DNA of 64,000 nt, taken from positions 5,527,501 through 5,591,500 of the forward strand of contig NZ_CP020104.1 of the NCBI RefSeq assembly GCF_002056795.1, read 5' to 3'. Positions 36,457-46,501 of the stretch are shown here, piece after piece (within the stretch, counting starts at the first letter, position 1; the number at the start of each line of letters is the position of its first letter). The translations under genes and the position numbers were made by a program. The notes under the pieces were generated by a model. It was not told the DNA's origin, did no database searches, and saw only the letters and a program-made list of their open reading frames with translations. The DNA is from Spirosoma aerolatum. Its GTDB lineage: Bacteria; Bacteroidota; Bacteroidia; Cytophagales; Spirosomataceae.

Positions 36457-37890
36457 ATGACAGAATCCGAACTGATCGACCGACTTCGAGAAGCCATTGT
36501 GCTCGACGGCCCTGAGGTTTGGCGAACCAATGGCTACCTTCAGGATGCCCAACGGGCAGGCCTTTCGCTGGCTGATGCGCAAAAACGGGCGATAGACATT
36601 AGTCAGGAAGTCGCGAATAATAGCCTGCTGTTTCAAAATATACAGGCTCGTATTGCGCGGATGGCGCAACCCTCGCGGAGCCATTTCTATGATCAGGATT
36701 TAGCCCAGATCATCAATGCTGCTACATCACTAAAGCTGTCCCCCGATTTCGTCAAGAATCGCTGGGTACCTACGGTTCTGAAACGACTCGCGCCAACGCC
36801 TGAAACCACACCTGCTCCTAAACCGGCAGAGCAGCCTGCTCCGGTACAACCTGTCAATATCAGCCCACCAACACCATCAAATGAGTTTGACAAACTGATC
36901 AACCGGGAGCCGGTTGTCATTGAGCCGAAAGTCATTGAGCCAGTTCCGGTTCGCTCAACCAGTTCAGAACCAGTCGTTACGACACCTATTCCGCCACCGC
37001 CCGTTGTGGTGCAGCCTCCGGTTTATCAGGCGCCACCGACGTACACTGAGCCAGCACCGATAGTTCGTAGGTTTACCGCAACACCCGCTCGCATCCGTCA
37101 GGGGCAAACCGTAACGCTGGAATGGGAAGTTGAGAATCTGCTGGCCGTCACGATCGACGATCTGGGCGAAGGATTATCTCCCAAAAATCGGGGGTGGGTA
37201 AAACCCTCGAAAAGTACAGACTATACCCTTTTCGATGCTAATGACAATCCGTTGAGTACCGTACGGGTAGAGGTCACTCCCCGCGATCGCAGTGGTATTT
37301 ATGGCGTTTTATTCGCGCTGCTGTTACTGGCTCTGATCTACTGGTTTATCAAAAGTAGTAATTCCCGACCCGACGAACCTCATCCGAAGTCGAAAGCAGA
37401 GCGGAGTACCACAGCCATTCAAGGCGATCGGCCATCCGAAACAGGATCATCTATCGAGACCTCAGAGCCCGAAAAGGAAGCCGCATCGACAGAAGCAACC
37501 GATACGCCAACGGAAGCCCCAGCCGATCAGACGGTGGCTACGAGCCAGGAAACAAAAGCGGCTACTAAACCTAAAGGTAAAACTACAGATGCCGATCTGA
37601 AACCGCCGGAACCCGAGTCACAGCCTACTACCCCAGCCGATGCCCGACAGGGAAAGTACGAAGAAGCCTTTGGCGATAAGCCTTTCGACAAAGTAGAGCT
37701 GGGTGCCGATGAACGCGGCTGGCGACGCGCCCGAAGCCACGGACGATGGGGGTACATCAACGAAGATGACGAATGGGTAATTAAACCTGAATATGAAGCG
37801 GTTACCCCCTTCCGGGGTAATACGGCCTCCGTTTTTCTAAACGGCCAGCTCCTAACCATCAACCGCAACGGCGAACAGGTCAGAAATTAA
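36457..37890 (+). CDS. Membrane protein with Ig-like domain and C-terminal WG repeat
   Basis: 477 residues from the ATG at 36457; a TTG seven codons earlier is less likely. Residues 1-110 are helical, unknown. A Pro-rich linker precedes an Ig-like domain (about 208-275, ATPARIRQGQTVTLEWEVEN). A membrane helix (281-300) follows, then a charged low-complexity segment rich in Glu/Thr/Ala. The C-terminus (427-470) holds one WG repeat (GRWGYINEDDEWVIKPEYE). There is no signal peptide, so the topology is unclear. Its stop is 2 bases from that of the convergent next gene. Confidence 0.7.
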   Translation: MTESELIDRLREAIVLDGPEVWRTNGYLQDAQRAGLSLADAQKRAIDISQEVANNSLLFQNIQARIARMAQPSRSHFYDQDLAQIINAATSLKLSPDFVKNRWVPTVLKRLAPTPETTPAPKPAEQPAPVQPVNISPPTPSNEFDKLINREPVVIEPKVIEPVPVRSTSSEPVVTTPIPPPPVVVQPPVYQAPPTYTEPAPIVRRFTATPARIRQGQTVTLEWEVENLLAVTIDDLGEGLSPKNRGWVKPSKSTDYTLFDANDNPLSTVRVEVTPRDRSGIYGVLFALLLLALIYWFIKSSNSRPDEPHPKSKAERSTTAIQGDRPSETGSSIETSEPEKEAASTEATDTPTEAPADQTVATSQETKAATKPKGKTTDADLKPPEPESQPTTPADARQGKYEEAFGDKPFDKVELGADERGWRRARSHGRWGYINEDDEWVIKPEYEAVTPFRGNTASVFLNGQLLTINRNGEQVRN

Positions 37891-37892
37891 GC

Positions 37893-38693
37893 CTACTGGC
37901 CCAACGTAACGATTAGCTTCTGGAACGAAGTCCAGTAGCCCGACGAGGTTAGTCCAATCCCATTTCCGGGAAGCATTTTAAACAAATACGGGCTACTGCG
38001 AATCTCCTGCTCGTTTATATAAAAATGAAGTTCTTCCCCTTTTCGGCGGATGATCAATCGATTCCGGTTTTTATCGACTGTTACCCCTGGCATAAAAAAA
38101 TCGCCCGGCATATAATCGCTGAAGGTTTGCCCATTGGCTATCCGCATAATAGACACTTCCCCCTTACCATTTAAGGTAAATGCGGAATAATTCAGCGAAT
38201 CTTTGACGCCAAACAGTATCCCACCCGTTGGAACCTGTCCAGAATCGGCCAATACATCTACCTTGATGGTAAAGTGATCGGCTTTGTTGAGGTTGATATT
38301 GGTGGGCAGTTCAACGGCACTAAAGGCTGATTTTTGCGTATTCGTGTTCCGCTTGCGAATGCTGTAACGGCCCAGGCCAATCTGGTAATAATAATCGCCC
38401 CGATTACCGGCTCGCCAGCCATTACGATTGGTCGAGAAATCGCCCGTAAAAGCAGGCCGAAAATCAGACCCGTCGGGCGTTGCCGACTGCCCGGAGGTTG
38501 ATTCAATACGCTCTCTCACCGGTTGACCGGGCGATGATGCATTGCCCCCTAGTCGAGTAGTTTGCCTGAGCGTTACTTTTTGCCACTCGCTGGAAGCCGA
38601 ATAGGTAGTCGATTTCGGCCGCCGTCCTGACGACTGCGCCAGGCTGTTTATCGAAATCAGAGCCACAAGGCTAATTGTCAGAATTAAACGCAT
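37893..38693 (-). CDS. Exported LamG-like (concanavalin A fold) protein
   Basis: 266 residues from the ATG at 38691-38693; the frame opens 12 codons earlier, within a repeat. The signal peptide ends NSLAQ. The C-terminal 180 residues follow the pattern of laminin-G/DUF1080-like beta sandwiches: FTGDFSTNRNGWRAG, HFTIKVDVLADSG, GILFGVKDS, RLIIRRKGEELHFYINEQ and NGIGLTSSG. Such domains bind carbohydrate or proteins. Last gene of a minus-strand operon of four exported products. Confidence 0.75.
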   Translation of the reverse strand: MRLILTISLVALISINSLAQSSGRRPKSTTYSASSEWQKVTLRQTTRLGGNASSPGQPVRERIESTSGQSATPDGSDFRPAFTGDFSTNRNGWRAGNRGDYYYQIGLGRYSIRKRNTNTQKSAFSAVELPTNINLNKADHFTIKVDVLADSGQVPTGGILFGVKDSLNYSAFTLNGKGEVSIMRIANGQTFSDYMPGDFFMPGVTVDKNRNRLIIRRKGEELHFYINEQEIRSSPYLFKMLPGNGIGLTSSGYWTSFQKLIVTLGQ

Positions 38694-38722
38694 ATGATTC
38701 AAGAATATTCGCCGGTAGGTTT

Positions 38723-38738
38723 CGCTCATTCACTCGTT
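38723..38738 (+). repeat. Octamer-repeat element, 16-bp copy
   Basis: CGCTCATT plus CACTCGTT, identical to 51108-51123 and a variant of the copies near 24 and 25.8 kb. It lies in the gap between two operon genes and reaches the stop codon of the upstream one. Confidence 0.6.
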
Positions 38739-40074
38739 AAAACGTGTACCGCAATACGGCTGTTGGTTGCCCGGCTTGCAGGCCAGGTCGAATCCTGATA
38801 CTCTGATAGCGATGGGCCTCTTTCTGGATATGATTATTCCGAACGCCTTTTATGATTGTCAGAATGACATCGGCAACAGCAACAACCGCAGCCCCTCTTG
38901 TAGCCAGCCAATACGTGTGGTAATGCTCGTTGGCGGTCTGGTAATACGGATCACCATCTTTCACATTTTTCTGCTGCTCGTAAATCGCGTACTCATCCCG
39001 CGATTTTTGCCGTTCGATCAGCCCATACGCTACTAGTCCATAACACCCAATGGCCACCAGCGGTCGTAAGCCTATTTTGGGTTTAGGCATTTGTACGAAA
39101 ATATTCCCGACGCCCGGTGCCACTGCCGACAGTAAGGCCCAGGCAGGGCCTGCATACCGGGTTTTGAGTCGCCGAGTAGTGTCGGAAGCCACTGGATTAG
39201 TACCTACGGTTCCCGATTCGACTTTTGCAGGCTCAACCGTTAACGGTTCTGTTTTAGCGGATTCAACACGCTGAGTTACCACTGTTGTTTGTGCTACGGG
39301 GGATTGAGATGCAGGGGTTGATGCCACGGGGGCTGTTGACTCAGCCGGAACACCATCAGCCGCAAAAATAGATCGCTTGGACGGTTTTGCTGGTTCTTTT
39401 TTGGCGGGTTCAACACGCTGAGTTACCACCGTTGTCTGAGCAGTTGGAGTTTGAGGAATAGGAGTCGATGCTGTTGGCACTGTTGGTTCCGCCTGAACGC
39501 TATCGGGTGCAAAAATAGATCGCCTGGGTGGTGCGGCTCGTTTTGGTCTTCTGGATGATACGGGGGTAGATGTTACCGAAATTGGAGACGTTGGTTCTGG
39601 TTTCGGCTCTGTTATCGCAACAGGGTTAGTCGATGCCGGTTTGGATGGTACAGACGTTGGCTTTTGAGTGGAGACTGGGGCCGCTTGTGTTACAACGGAT
39701 TGCGTCGGTTCAGTCTGTGAGAGCGTTCCAACTGCACCCGTATTGGTTCGAACGAATACTCTGGCCTGCACTTCTTCGTTGAGCGAGTAGCCATTAGCCA
39801 GCGCGTCCCAGATAATTCGTCGATCGGAGCCAGCCGGAACATTAGCTCCCCAGTCGCCCTGTACAAATTCGGGCAGGATGCGTAACGTACCCCGCAACCG
39901 ACTGCGCATCTCAAAATACACCGAGTCACCGGGTTTGGCATGGATGAGATCGTACCGGATTTCGAGCTGGGCCGAATCGACCGCCCGTATCCGAATATTG
40001 CGAACGCGCTCCTGTGCCTGGCCCGACAAAACCAGCAGACAGCTAAAGCAGAAAAGGAGAAATAGGCGTATCAT
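38737..40074 (-). CDS. Exported protein with repeated Pro/Thr linker and C-terminal membrane segments
   Basis: 445 residues with a signal peptide (ends GQAQ at 20). The first domain (to about 115) is a beta domain found in Bacteroidota proteins that report on inner structure, RIIWDALANGY being characteristic. The central part is Pro/Thr/Ser-rich and contains a tandem duplication of about 70 residues, each with RSIFA and TTVVTQRVE. The C-terminus has hydrophobic helices (PAWALLSAVAPGVGN and GCYGLVAYGLI, and AAVVAVADVILTII), similar to DUF5683-like regions. Three bases separate it from the preceding gene. Confidence 0.7.
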   Translation of the reverse strand: MIRLFLLFCFSCLLVLSGQAQERVRNIRIRAVDSAQLEIRYDLIHAKPGDSVYFEMRSRLRGTLRILPEFVQGDWGANVPAGSDRRIIWDALANGYSLNEEVQARVFVRTNTGAVGTLSQTEPTQSVVTQAAPVSTQKPTSVPSKPASTNPVAITEPKPEPTSPISVTSTPVSSRRPKRAAPPRRSIFAPDSVQAEPTVPTASTPIPQTPTAQTTVVTQRVEPAKKEPAKPSKRSIFAADGVPAESTAPVASTPASQSPVAQTTVVTQRVESAKTEPLTVEPAKVESGTVGTNPVASDTTRRLKTRYAGPAWALLSAVAPGVGNIFVQMPKPKIGLRPLVAIGCYGLVAYGLIERQKSRDEYAIYEQQKNVKDGDPYYQTANEHYHTYWLATRGAAVVAVADVILTIIKGVRNNHIQKEAHRYQSIRIRPGLQAGQPTAVLRYTF

Positions 40075-40077
40075 AGG

Positions 40078-40413
40078 TTAATTACTAACGGTAATTTGTC
40101 GGGTAGTTGAAAACTGATCGTCGCATGAATTAGCGAGCGTGAGTGTTACGGTGTAGGTACCGGGTTTATCATAGGTATAGGTTACCCGCGTTCCAACCCG
40201 GTTTTTTCCTTTGTTGTCGCCGGGATCCCAACCCACAGCACCAATATTTCCCTGTGGATTTTCCAGAAAGAATGTAACATCCAGTGTACCAGCCGTGTAG
40301 CCAATGGATGCCGACGGTTTGGCGCATACCGGAAAATTCTTTTTTTCCAGATCAAAGGGTTCGCAGGCTACGGTGACCAGACAAACCAGTAAGCAGATAA
40401 AGCGATGTTGCAT
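40078..40413 (-). CDS. Small lipoprotein with a PKD-like domain
   Basis: 111 residues. A lipobox-like VAC ends near residue 17. The rest is a single PKD-type domain: VGWDPGDNKGKNRVG, followed by VTYTYDKPGTYTVTLTL, the standard PKD core. Such domains mediate contacts at the cell surface. Second gene of the four-gene operon, 3 bases before the next. Confidence 0.85.
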   Translation of the reverse strand: MQHRFICLLVCLVTVACEPFDLEKKNFPVCAKPSASIGYTAGTLDVTFFLENPQGNIGAVGWDPGDNKGKNRVGTRVTYTYDKPGTYTVTLTLANSCDDQFSTTRQITVSN

Positions 40414-40469
40414 AGGTAGTCACTAAAACATGACGAAATAAACAGTAATTACGCAATGAAGGCCATCGA

Positions 40470-41867
40470 TTACTTTACATCAATAATCCGGCCATATGGT
40501 TCACTTTCCGATAAAACACTTGTCTTATCATCAATAACCTGTAAAGATACCGTATAAAAACCAGGCGGCACCGATGTTGGGATCGTAACGGATTCTGCCG
40601 GGTCCCAGCCTCTTCGCTCATCATAGGGGGCAACCGGCGCATAATATACTTCTTTGCTGGCAATGGCCGTCAGTTTGAGCACAGCCGTTTGATAGATTCC
40701 GTTTAGCACCTGCTGTTTCAGGCTGGACGAAAAGTTTACACGTACTCCCCGATTAATGGGAACCGGATCACGTAGCAAGCAGGGGGCGGAATCATCACCA
40801 ATGGTGCCAATGATCGGGCGAATTTTAGTATCAGCCGTCACGTTCACGCGTAGGCAATAGGTATAGGGCAGTTTAATATCGTTCTGCCAAACCCGCATGC
40901 TATACTGTCCCGGCAGCAGCCCCGCTGGAACAGGTATCTGAACCTGACGCCCATATCGATCAAACCGAATACCCGACGGTTTAATGACGTTGTTCTGATT
41001 ATCTAACCAGTCAATCGTAACAGACCCTTCAAACAAATTATAGCCATCCACCATCAGAACGTCGTTCACAGCTACCCGGTAGCCAAAGTCCTTTTTTCGA
41101 TACGTCAGATAAGGCTCCGATTCATACTTAAAATCGGCAGTACCCTGTGTCACCACCACCGGCTGAGGAACGTTAAGTATCGAATTGTCATCCAAAATCA
41201 GATCGATATGATAACTCCCCGGCAGCAAGTTCGCATCGTACAGATAAATGGCTAATTGATTGGTGTACGAACTAAAGTAAATCCGGTGCGAATCAGGATA
41301 AATCCACGATAAGGCTGAGTCCCGTTTGACCTGTAGTGTTTCCCCGGTTTTTTCGTGCGTAAAGCGTGCTTCTTTGGGCAATCTATTTCCGTACAGATTC
41401 AGCATCGGTATAGCTAAATCCATACCATTCGCATTGTGAATGTTGTATGGTAACGGCGCCGTTAACGCACCTATCTGCAACGGGGCCGACGCTTTACGCT
41501 TAATCTGATACCCATAAGTAGCCTGACTGGTCATGGCCGCTTTATCAACCAGATCGATACGTGAACAGTTGTCACAGCCAAACAAACCACTCCCTTTGAT
41601 ACCCGACTGTTTGTTGACCCATTCGGCATTATCGGTCAACTCCATATTAATGTCAACATAGTCGGGTAGTTTCGCTGGCATAATGACCCAGATGGTCCGC
41701 GTCGACTGGTCAATTGATACATTATCCGACGAAATCCCCGAAAATGCAATGGATTTAATGCGTGGAGAACCATCCAGAAAACGAGGGGGTTCTACTTCCG
41801 AGCGATGGCAGGTAATAAACAGCCACATACTGAGTAAACACAGGCTCAATACAGAGATCTTTTTCAT
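40470..41867 (-). CDS. Lipoprotein with several IPT/Ig-like beta domains
   Basis: 465 residues from the ATG at 41865-41867; the open frame continues 30 codons upstream, but this ATG gives a proper lipoprotein signal (LFITC). The body is beta-rich with repeated Ig-like stretches (LPDYVDINMELTDNAEW, ILNVPQPVVVTQG, GYNLFEGSVTIDW and VPAGLLPGQYSMRVWQ). First gene of the operon running to 37893. No enzymatic motif. Probably a surface or periplasmic binding protein. Confidence 0.7.
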   Translation of the reverse strand: MKKISVLSLCLLSMWLFITCHRSEVEPPRFLDGSPRIKSIAFSGISSDNVSIDQSTRTIWVIMPAKLPDYVDINMELTDNAEWVNKQSGIKGSGLFGCDNCSRIDLVDKAAMTSQATYGYQIKRKASAPLQIGALTAPLPYNIHNANGMDLAIPMLNLYGNRLPKEARFTHEKTGETLQVKRDSALSWIYPDSHRIYFSSYTNQLAIYLYDANLLPGSYHIDLILDDNSILNVPQPVVVTQGTADFKYESEPYLTYRKKDFGYRVAVNDVLMVDGYNLFEGSVTIDWLDNQNNVIKPSGIRFDRYGRQVQIPVPAGLLPGQYSMRVWQNDIKLPYTYCLRVNVTADTKIRPIIGTIGDDSAPCLLRDPVPINRGVRVNFSSSLKQQVLNGIYQTAVLKLTAIASKEVYYAPVAPYDERRGWDPAESVTIPTSVPPGFYTVSLQVIDDKTSVLSESEPYGRIIDVK

Positions 41868-42070
41868 AGTCGTGGATATTTTTGGTAGACTTCGGGCTCG
41901 CATCGACGAATCGTATTGATTAAAACGTTGCAGAATTACGGATGACGAATCGGCCAAAGGCGGGTCTTATAGGCACAACTTATTTCTAACCAATTCGTCA
42001 GTACTAGTCAGAAAGCAGCTTTTTTTGTAAATTTAACAAGTCAGACGACATATCAACTTCCCTACCCTAC

Positions 42071-45000
42071 ATGCGCTGGTCTGCAAAAACTAAAGATGAG
42101 TTAGTAGCTGAAATCCAACGGCTCCACCATGAGCGCGATGGTCAGGTACTAACCGACGCCCAACCCCTACTCGATGTCCGACAGACGGTTGACCAACTCA
42201 ATCTGGTAGGCCTGACCATCCAGCGTGATGGAACCCTTAGCTATGCCAATCCGTATACGTACCGGGTAACGGCCTGGCAACCGGACGACATCATCGGGCA
42301 AAACTTCTTCGATGTTCTGATTCCGCCTGCCGATCGGGCAAAACTCGAAATCGATTTTGAGGATTCACTCGTAAAAGACAGCTTTCCTGATCTTCGCGAA
42401 ATTACCCTGCTGGCCCGTAGTGGTGCGCTTCGCAGTGTACAGATCAACTCGGTCATTACCAACAGTAAAGATGGCCACGTCGATTCATTTACCGTAATCG
42501 GCGAAGACGTTACTAACAAACGACGCGTAGCCTCGGCCCTATCCAATACCAACGCACAATTGCAGGATCTGGTCGATAACACCTCCGACCTCATTCAGCT
42601 ACTAACGCTCGATGGCAAATTCATTTTTGTGAACCGCGCCTGGCGTGAGGTTCTGGGCTACAACTCCGAAGAGATTTCGGCCCTCAACCTGCGTGATGTG
42701 CTCCATCCCGACTACGCAGAAAGTACTCTCGGCCTGCTCAAACGAATTCAGGAAGGCGACAAGTTGCCTTATGTCGAAACCGTTTTTCGGAGTAAATCGG
42801 GCAAAACGCTCTTCCTGTCAGGAAGTGTCAACTGCCGGTTCGACAATGGCCGCCCAACAACATTTCGCTGTATTCTGCACGATACAACCGGCAAAATCCG
42901 CGCCGAAAAATCACAGAAACTTTACTACAGCATTGCCAACTGGACGATCAATACCCCTAACCTCGGAGAGCTTTACCATAAGATCCACGAAGAGCTGGGG
43001 AACATCATCGATGCCCGGAACTTTTTCATTGCGCTCTACGACTCGACCAAAACCTATTTGTCCTTTCCGTATTACGTCGATGAGTATTTCGGTAGCACCA
43101 TGCGGTTCACAAAACGGAAACTGGGCAATGGCATTATTGAGTATACGATTCGGGCCAATAAACCTTTGTTCCTATATGAGCGTGACATTCGCCAGCTAGC
43201 CGATCAGCACAACATCGATCTGTATGGTCAGCAACAACCCCAGGTTATGCTGACGGCTCCTCTTCGGATTGGCGATGAGATTACGGGGATTATTGGGGTG
43301 AAATCGTACGACGATGCCCAAACCTACGGCCCCCGCGATCTGGAACTGCTGGAATTCATTTCGGGGCAGGTAGCGCTGGCCATTGCCCGGAAGCAGTCGG
43401 AAGCCCGGCTCGACAATCAAAACGCCCGTTTGAACGCCATTTTCGACAGTAGTACCTACCTGATCTGGTCGGTCAACAAAGCGCTCCAACTGACTTCGTT
43501 CAATAAAAACTACGCCCGGCTCATTGAGTATCAGGAGAAAGTAATTCCGGCCAACAGGGCCAATATACCTAACCTGGGCTGGCGTATGATTGGCGACGAA
43601 AACCTGAAACGACTTGAGGAACGCTACCGACAGGCTTTTCATGGACATCCGCAAAACTTCGAACTGCATTTCACCACCGATCGGGGCGAAACGTTTTTTG
43701 AGTTTCATCTCAACCCAATTTTACTGGCGGGCGGAGTTATCGAAGAAGTATCGGGCATTGCGCGGAATATTACCAACCGTCGACAGGCCGAAATTGCGAC
43801 CCGCCAGAGTGAAGAGAAATTCCGGGGTATTTTCGAAAACCTCCAGGACATCTATGCCCGTGTCGACCGGAAAGGCTGCATCACCATGATCAGCCCGTCG
43901 GTATTCAAACGTATGGGTTACACGCCCGACGAAGTACTGGGGCATGAAATCAGCCAGTTCTTTATCGATAAGACAGCCATTCGCCGGGCCATGTTCAAAC
44001 TGGCCCGAAACCGAAGCCTTCGGAATTTTGAAGCCAGTATGCGTCGGAAAGACGGCAGCGAACGACAGTATATGTTCAACATGTTGATGCTCAACGACGA
44101 CCCCAGTACGGGTTCGGTGGTGGCTGTACTGGCTCGTGATATTACCGAATTAAAACGGCAGTCGGCCGAACTGGAAAAGGCCAAAGACGAAGCTGAGCGT
44201 TCGTTAAAGGTTAAGGAGCAGTTTCTGGCCAATATGAGCCACGAAATCCGGACACCCATGAACGGAATCATCGGCATGATCGACCTGCTGAACGACACCC
44301 AGCTGGATGAAGAACAGCGTAGTTATGTGAAAACCGTCAAACGGTCGTCGGAAACTCTGCTCAATATCCTGAACGACATTCTGGACCTGTCGAAAATCGA
44401 AGCTGGAAAAATGGTGCTCCACGAAGCGCCGATTGCCTTCAGGGAGATTTTCGAGAAGTTGATTGCGCTTTTTGGGCAGCAGGCCAACTCAAAAAACAAT
44501 CAGTTGACATACAAACTGGCTCCAGACCTGCCCACGTTTGTTATTGCCGACCAGACGCGTCTGTTGCAAATTTTGTCGAACCTGACGTCCAACGCCATCA
44601 AATTCACTGAAAATGGCACCATCGAAGTCGAAGCGTCGCTGGTCAGTAAACGGGGCAAATTCAACCGGATTCGGGTGGGTGTCAAAGACTCGGGCATTGG
44701 CATTTCACCCCAGAATATCAATCTGTTATTCAACTCCTTTAGTCAGGTCGACACCTCATCGCGGAAGTCGTTTGGGGGCACCGGACTCGGACTGGCTATT
44801 TCTAAGGAGTTGGCGCACCTGATGAAAGGGGAAGTGGGGGTAGAATCGACCGTTGGTATGGGCAGTACGTTCTGGTTCATCATTGAGCTTAAAGAAACGG
44901 CCATCAGCCCAACGCAGCAAACGACCGAGGTAGCCGAAATTGCCCTGGCCAACTTCTTCAGCACCTACCATCCGGATGTACTCCTGGTCGACGATAATGC

Positions 45001-45751
45001 CGTAAACCGCAAAGTGGCCAGCGAAATCCTACGAAAAGCAGGCTGTGTCGTCACCACTGCCGACAGCGGGCCAGCCGCCATTCAGGCCGTGACGGAACGA
45101 GCCGAAAGCAACCATTCATTGGCTCCCTTCGATGTCATTTTCATGGACATTCAGATGCCGGATATGGATGGAGTTGAAACCACCCGTCGACTTCGCGAAC
45201 AGTTTGGAAAATCCCTGCCTACGGTTGTGGCCATGACCGCCTACTCGATGAAGGAAGACCGGGAACGCTTTATCAGCCAGGGCCTCGACGACTACATTGC
45301 CAAGCCAATCCGTGCACAGAGCCTGGTAGCCAAAGTGAAAGAGATTTCGGATGCTAACCGGGCCAAAACCACCGCCCTTCCCGAACCTGTCAAGCCCGTT
45401 GTAATAGCCCCGCAGCCAACGCTGCCCATTATTGACCAGGAAATCGTGGGACAGCTTCGTGACATTGGCGGACAGGATTTGGTGGACAGCATCATGGAGG
45501 AGTTTGTGACCGAGGCTACAGAGCTGGTCAATGGTTCGCTATCAGCCTATTCTCTGGGCGATATTCCGACGGTAAAAGGTCATCTGCATACGTTGAAAGG
45601 TAGTGCCGGAACCATCGGTGTAGTCCGTGTAGCCGATATTGCCCGAACCGCCGAAGGGAAGCTCAAAGTAAATGATACTAGTGGCCTGTCGGATGCGCTA
45701 CAGGCGTTGGAAAAGGCTTTTCATGAGTTTCTGGATGAGTTAAAAAAGTAA
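42071..45751 (+). CDS. Hybrid sensor histidine kinase with PAS and GAF domains, receiver and HPt
   Basis: 1226 residues, no membrane helix, so cytoplasmic. Two N-terminal PAS domains (about 45-290), a GAF domain (about 305-455) and two more PAS domains (to about 700) precede the kinase core. The H-box is NMSHEIRTPMNG with H724; the ATPase has SNLTSNAIKFTENG, VKDSGIGI and FGGTGLGLAISKE. The receiver has LLVDDNAVNRK and the phospho-acceptor D1026 in FMDIQMPDMDG. The HPt motif HLHTLKGSAGTIG has H1173. This is a complete phosphorelay in one chain with no output domain; the partner regulator is not nearby. Confidence 0.95.
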   Translation: MRWSAKTKDELVAEIQRLHHERDGQVLTDAQPLLDVRQTVDQLNLVGLTIQRDGTLSYANPYTYRVTAWQPDDIIGQNFFDVLIPPADRAKLEIDFEDSLVKDSFPDLREITLLARSGALRSVQINSVITNSKDGHVDSFTVIGEDVTNKRRVASALSNTNAQLQDLVDNTSDLIQLLTLDGKFIFVNRAWREVLGYNSEEISALNLRDVLHPDYAESTLGLLKRIQEGDKLPYVETVFRSKSGKTLFLSGSVNCRFDNGRPTTFRCILHDTTGKIRAEKSQKLYYSIANWTINTPNLGELYHKIHEELGNIIDARNFFIALYDSTKTYLSFPYYVDEYFGSTMRFTKRKLGNGIIEYTIRANKPLFLYERDIRQLADQHNIDLYGQQQPQVMLTAPLRIGDEITGIIGVKSYDDAQTYGPRDLELLEFISGQVALAIARKQSEARLDNQNARLNAIFDSSTYLIWSVNKALQLTSFNKNYARLIEYQEKVIPANRANIPNLGWRMIGDENLKRLEERYRQAFHGHPQNFELHFTTDRGETFFEFHLNPILLAGGVIEEVSGIARNITNRRQAEIATRQSEEKFRGIFENLQDIYARVDRKGCITMISPSVFKRMGYTPDEVLGHEISQFFIDKTAIRRAMFKLARNRSLRNFEASMRRKDGSERQYMFNMLMLNDDPSTGSVVAVLARDITELKRQSAELEKAKDEAERSLKVKEQFLANMSHEIRTPMNGIIGMIDLLNDTQLDEEQRSYVKTVKRSSETLLNILNDILDLSKIEAGKMVLHEAPIAFREIFEKLIALFGQQANSKNNQLTYKLAPDLPTFVIADQTRLLQILSNLTSNAIKFTENGTIEVEASLVSKRGKFNRIRVGVKDSGIGISPQNINLLFNSFSQVDTSSRKSFGGTGLGLAISKELAHLMKGEVGVESTVGMGSTFWFIIELKETAISPTQQTTEVAEIALANFFSTYHPDVLLVDDNAVNRKVASEILRKAGCVVTTADSGPAAIQAVTERAESNHSLAPFDVIFMDIQMPDMDGVETTRRLREQFGKSLPTVVAMTAYSMKEDRERFISQGLDDYIAKPIRAQSLVAKVKEISDANRAKTTALPEPVKPVVIAPQPTLPIIDQEIVGQLRDIGGQDLVDSIMEEFVTEATELVNGSLSAYSLGDIPTVKGHLHTLKGSAGTIGVVRVADIARTAEGKLKVNDTSGLSDALQALEKAFHEFLDELKK

Positions 45752-45768
45752 GAGAAGCAGCCCATAGT

Positions 45769-45808
45769 TCATAAAGCGGTGTTCATGCAGACTGACACCG
45801 CTTTATGA
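45769..45808 (+). terminator. Terminator hairpin after the hybrid kinase
   Basis: A perfect 14-bp inverted repeat (45769-45782 with 45795-45808) with a 12-base loop, 17 bases after the stop. Confidence 0.75.
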
Positions 45809-45964
45809 GTTTAATGGACCCAGGGGCATGATGTCCGTCGGGGTTACGTGCATTCATAATAAGCCTATCCTTGTTTTCAACCAGCAATGTATAGGCGAAG
45901 CCAGTAGACACAAAGTTCCGTTTTCTATCCTGGATGCCTCTAGATTAGGCCTAAAAATCGATTA

Positions 45965-46414
45965 ATGAGCTTCCTTGAATGGTTTCTTGAACCAAATAAT
46001 CCAGGGCCTGTTGGCAAACTGGAAGTGAACGCCCCTGAACCAGAGGATGATGAGCCACCTAAGAAATGGTTGATGTGGGTAGCAATCGGTATAGGATTAA
46101 TTTTGGTCGGTATCAGTCTCTACGCAGTATTTTACAATTTAGGTTATGCTGGATTTAGAACCGTATTTGTAAAGCTGTGTTTTTTAGCTATCTATGTTTT
46201 ACTAAGTCACTCCATTACCGCTACACCTGATTATACGAATGTTGGCTGGTTGGAAGGGCTGATCGACAACCCTTTTCGCATATCGGACGATTACAACAGA
46301 TGGCTCATATACATACAGGTTATTTTACTGCCCGGAAAGTTAATGGCTTACAGTCTCATAATGAGCTGGCCAATAGGCCTATATATCTACAGAAGGCTAA
46401 AAAAACAGTTGTAA
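45965..46414 (+). CDS. Membrane protein of unknown function
   Basis: 149 residues. The first 35 are acidic and hydrophilic (APEPEDDEPPKKW). Then come about three membrane helices: WLMWVAIGIGLILVGISLY, VFVKLCFLAIYVLL and LIYIQVILLPGKLMAYSLIM. No family recognised. Followed after 87 bases by another small membrane protein, probably co-transcribed. Confidence 0.65.
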   Translation: MSFLEWFLEPNNPGPVGKLEVNAPEPEDDEPPKKWLMWVAIGIGLILVGISLYAVFYNLGYAGFRTVFVKLCFLAIYVLLSHSITATPDYTNVGWLEGLIDNPFRISDDYNRWLIYIQVILLPGKLMAYSLIMSWPIGLYIYRRLKKQL

Positions 46415-46501
46415 ATCGCTATGGGTGCTGCAAAAGTCGGCACACCCTTGAGCAGACAGTCCCCTTATAAAGTAACTTTTTCTTAACACTAAATCAGACA
46501 C

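Noticed and set aside
43196..43708. 170-codon minus-strand frame within the hybrid kinase gene
   Set aside because: Falls inside a gene with complete domain order on the other strand.
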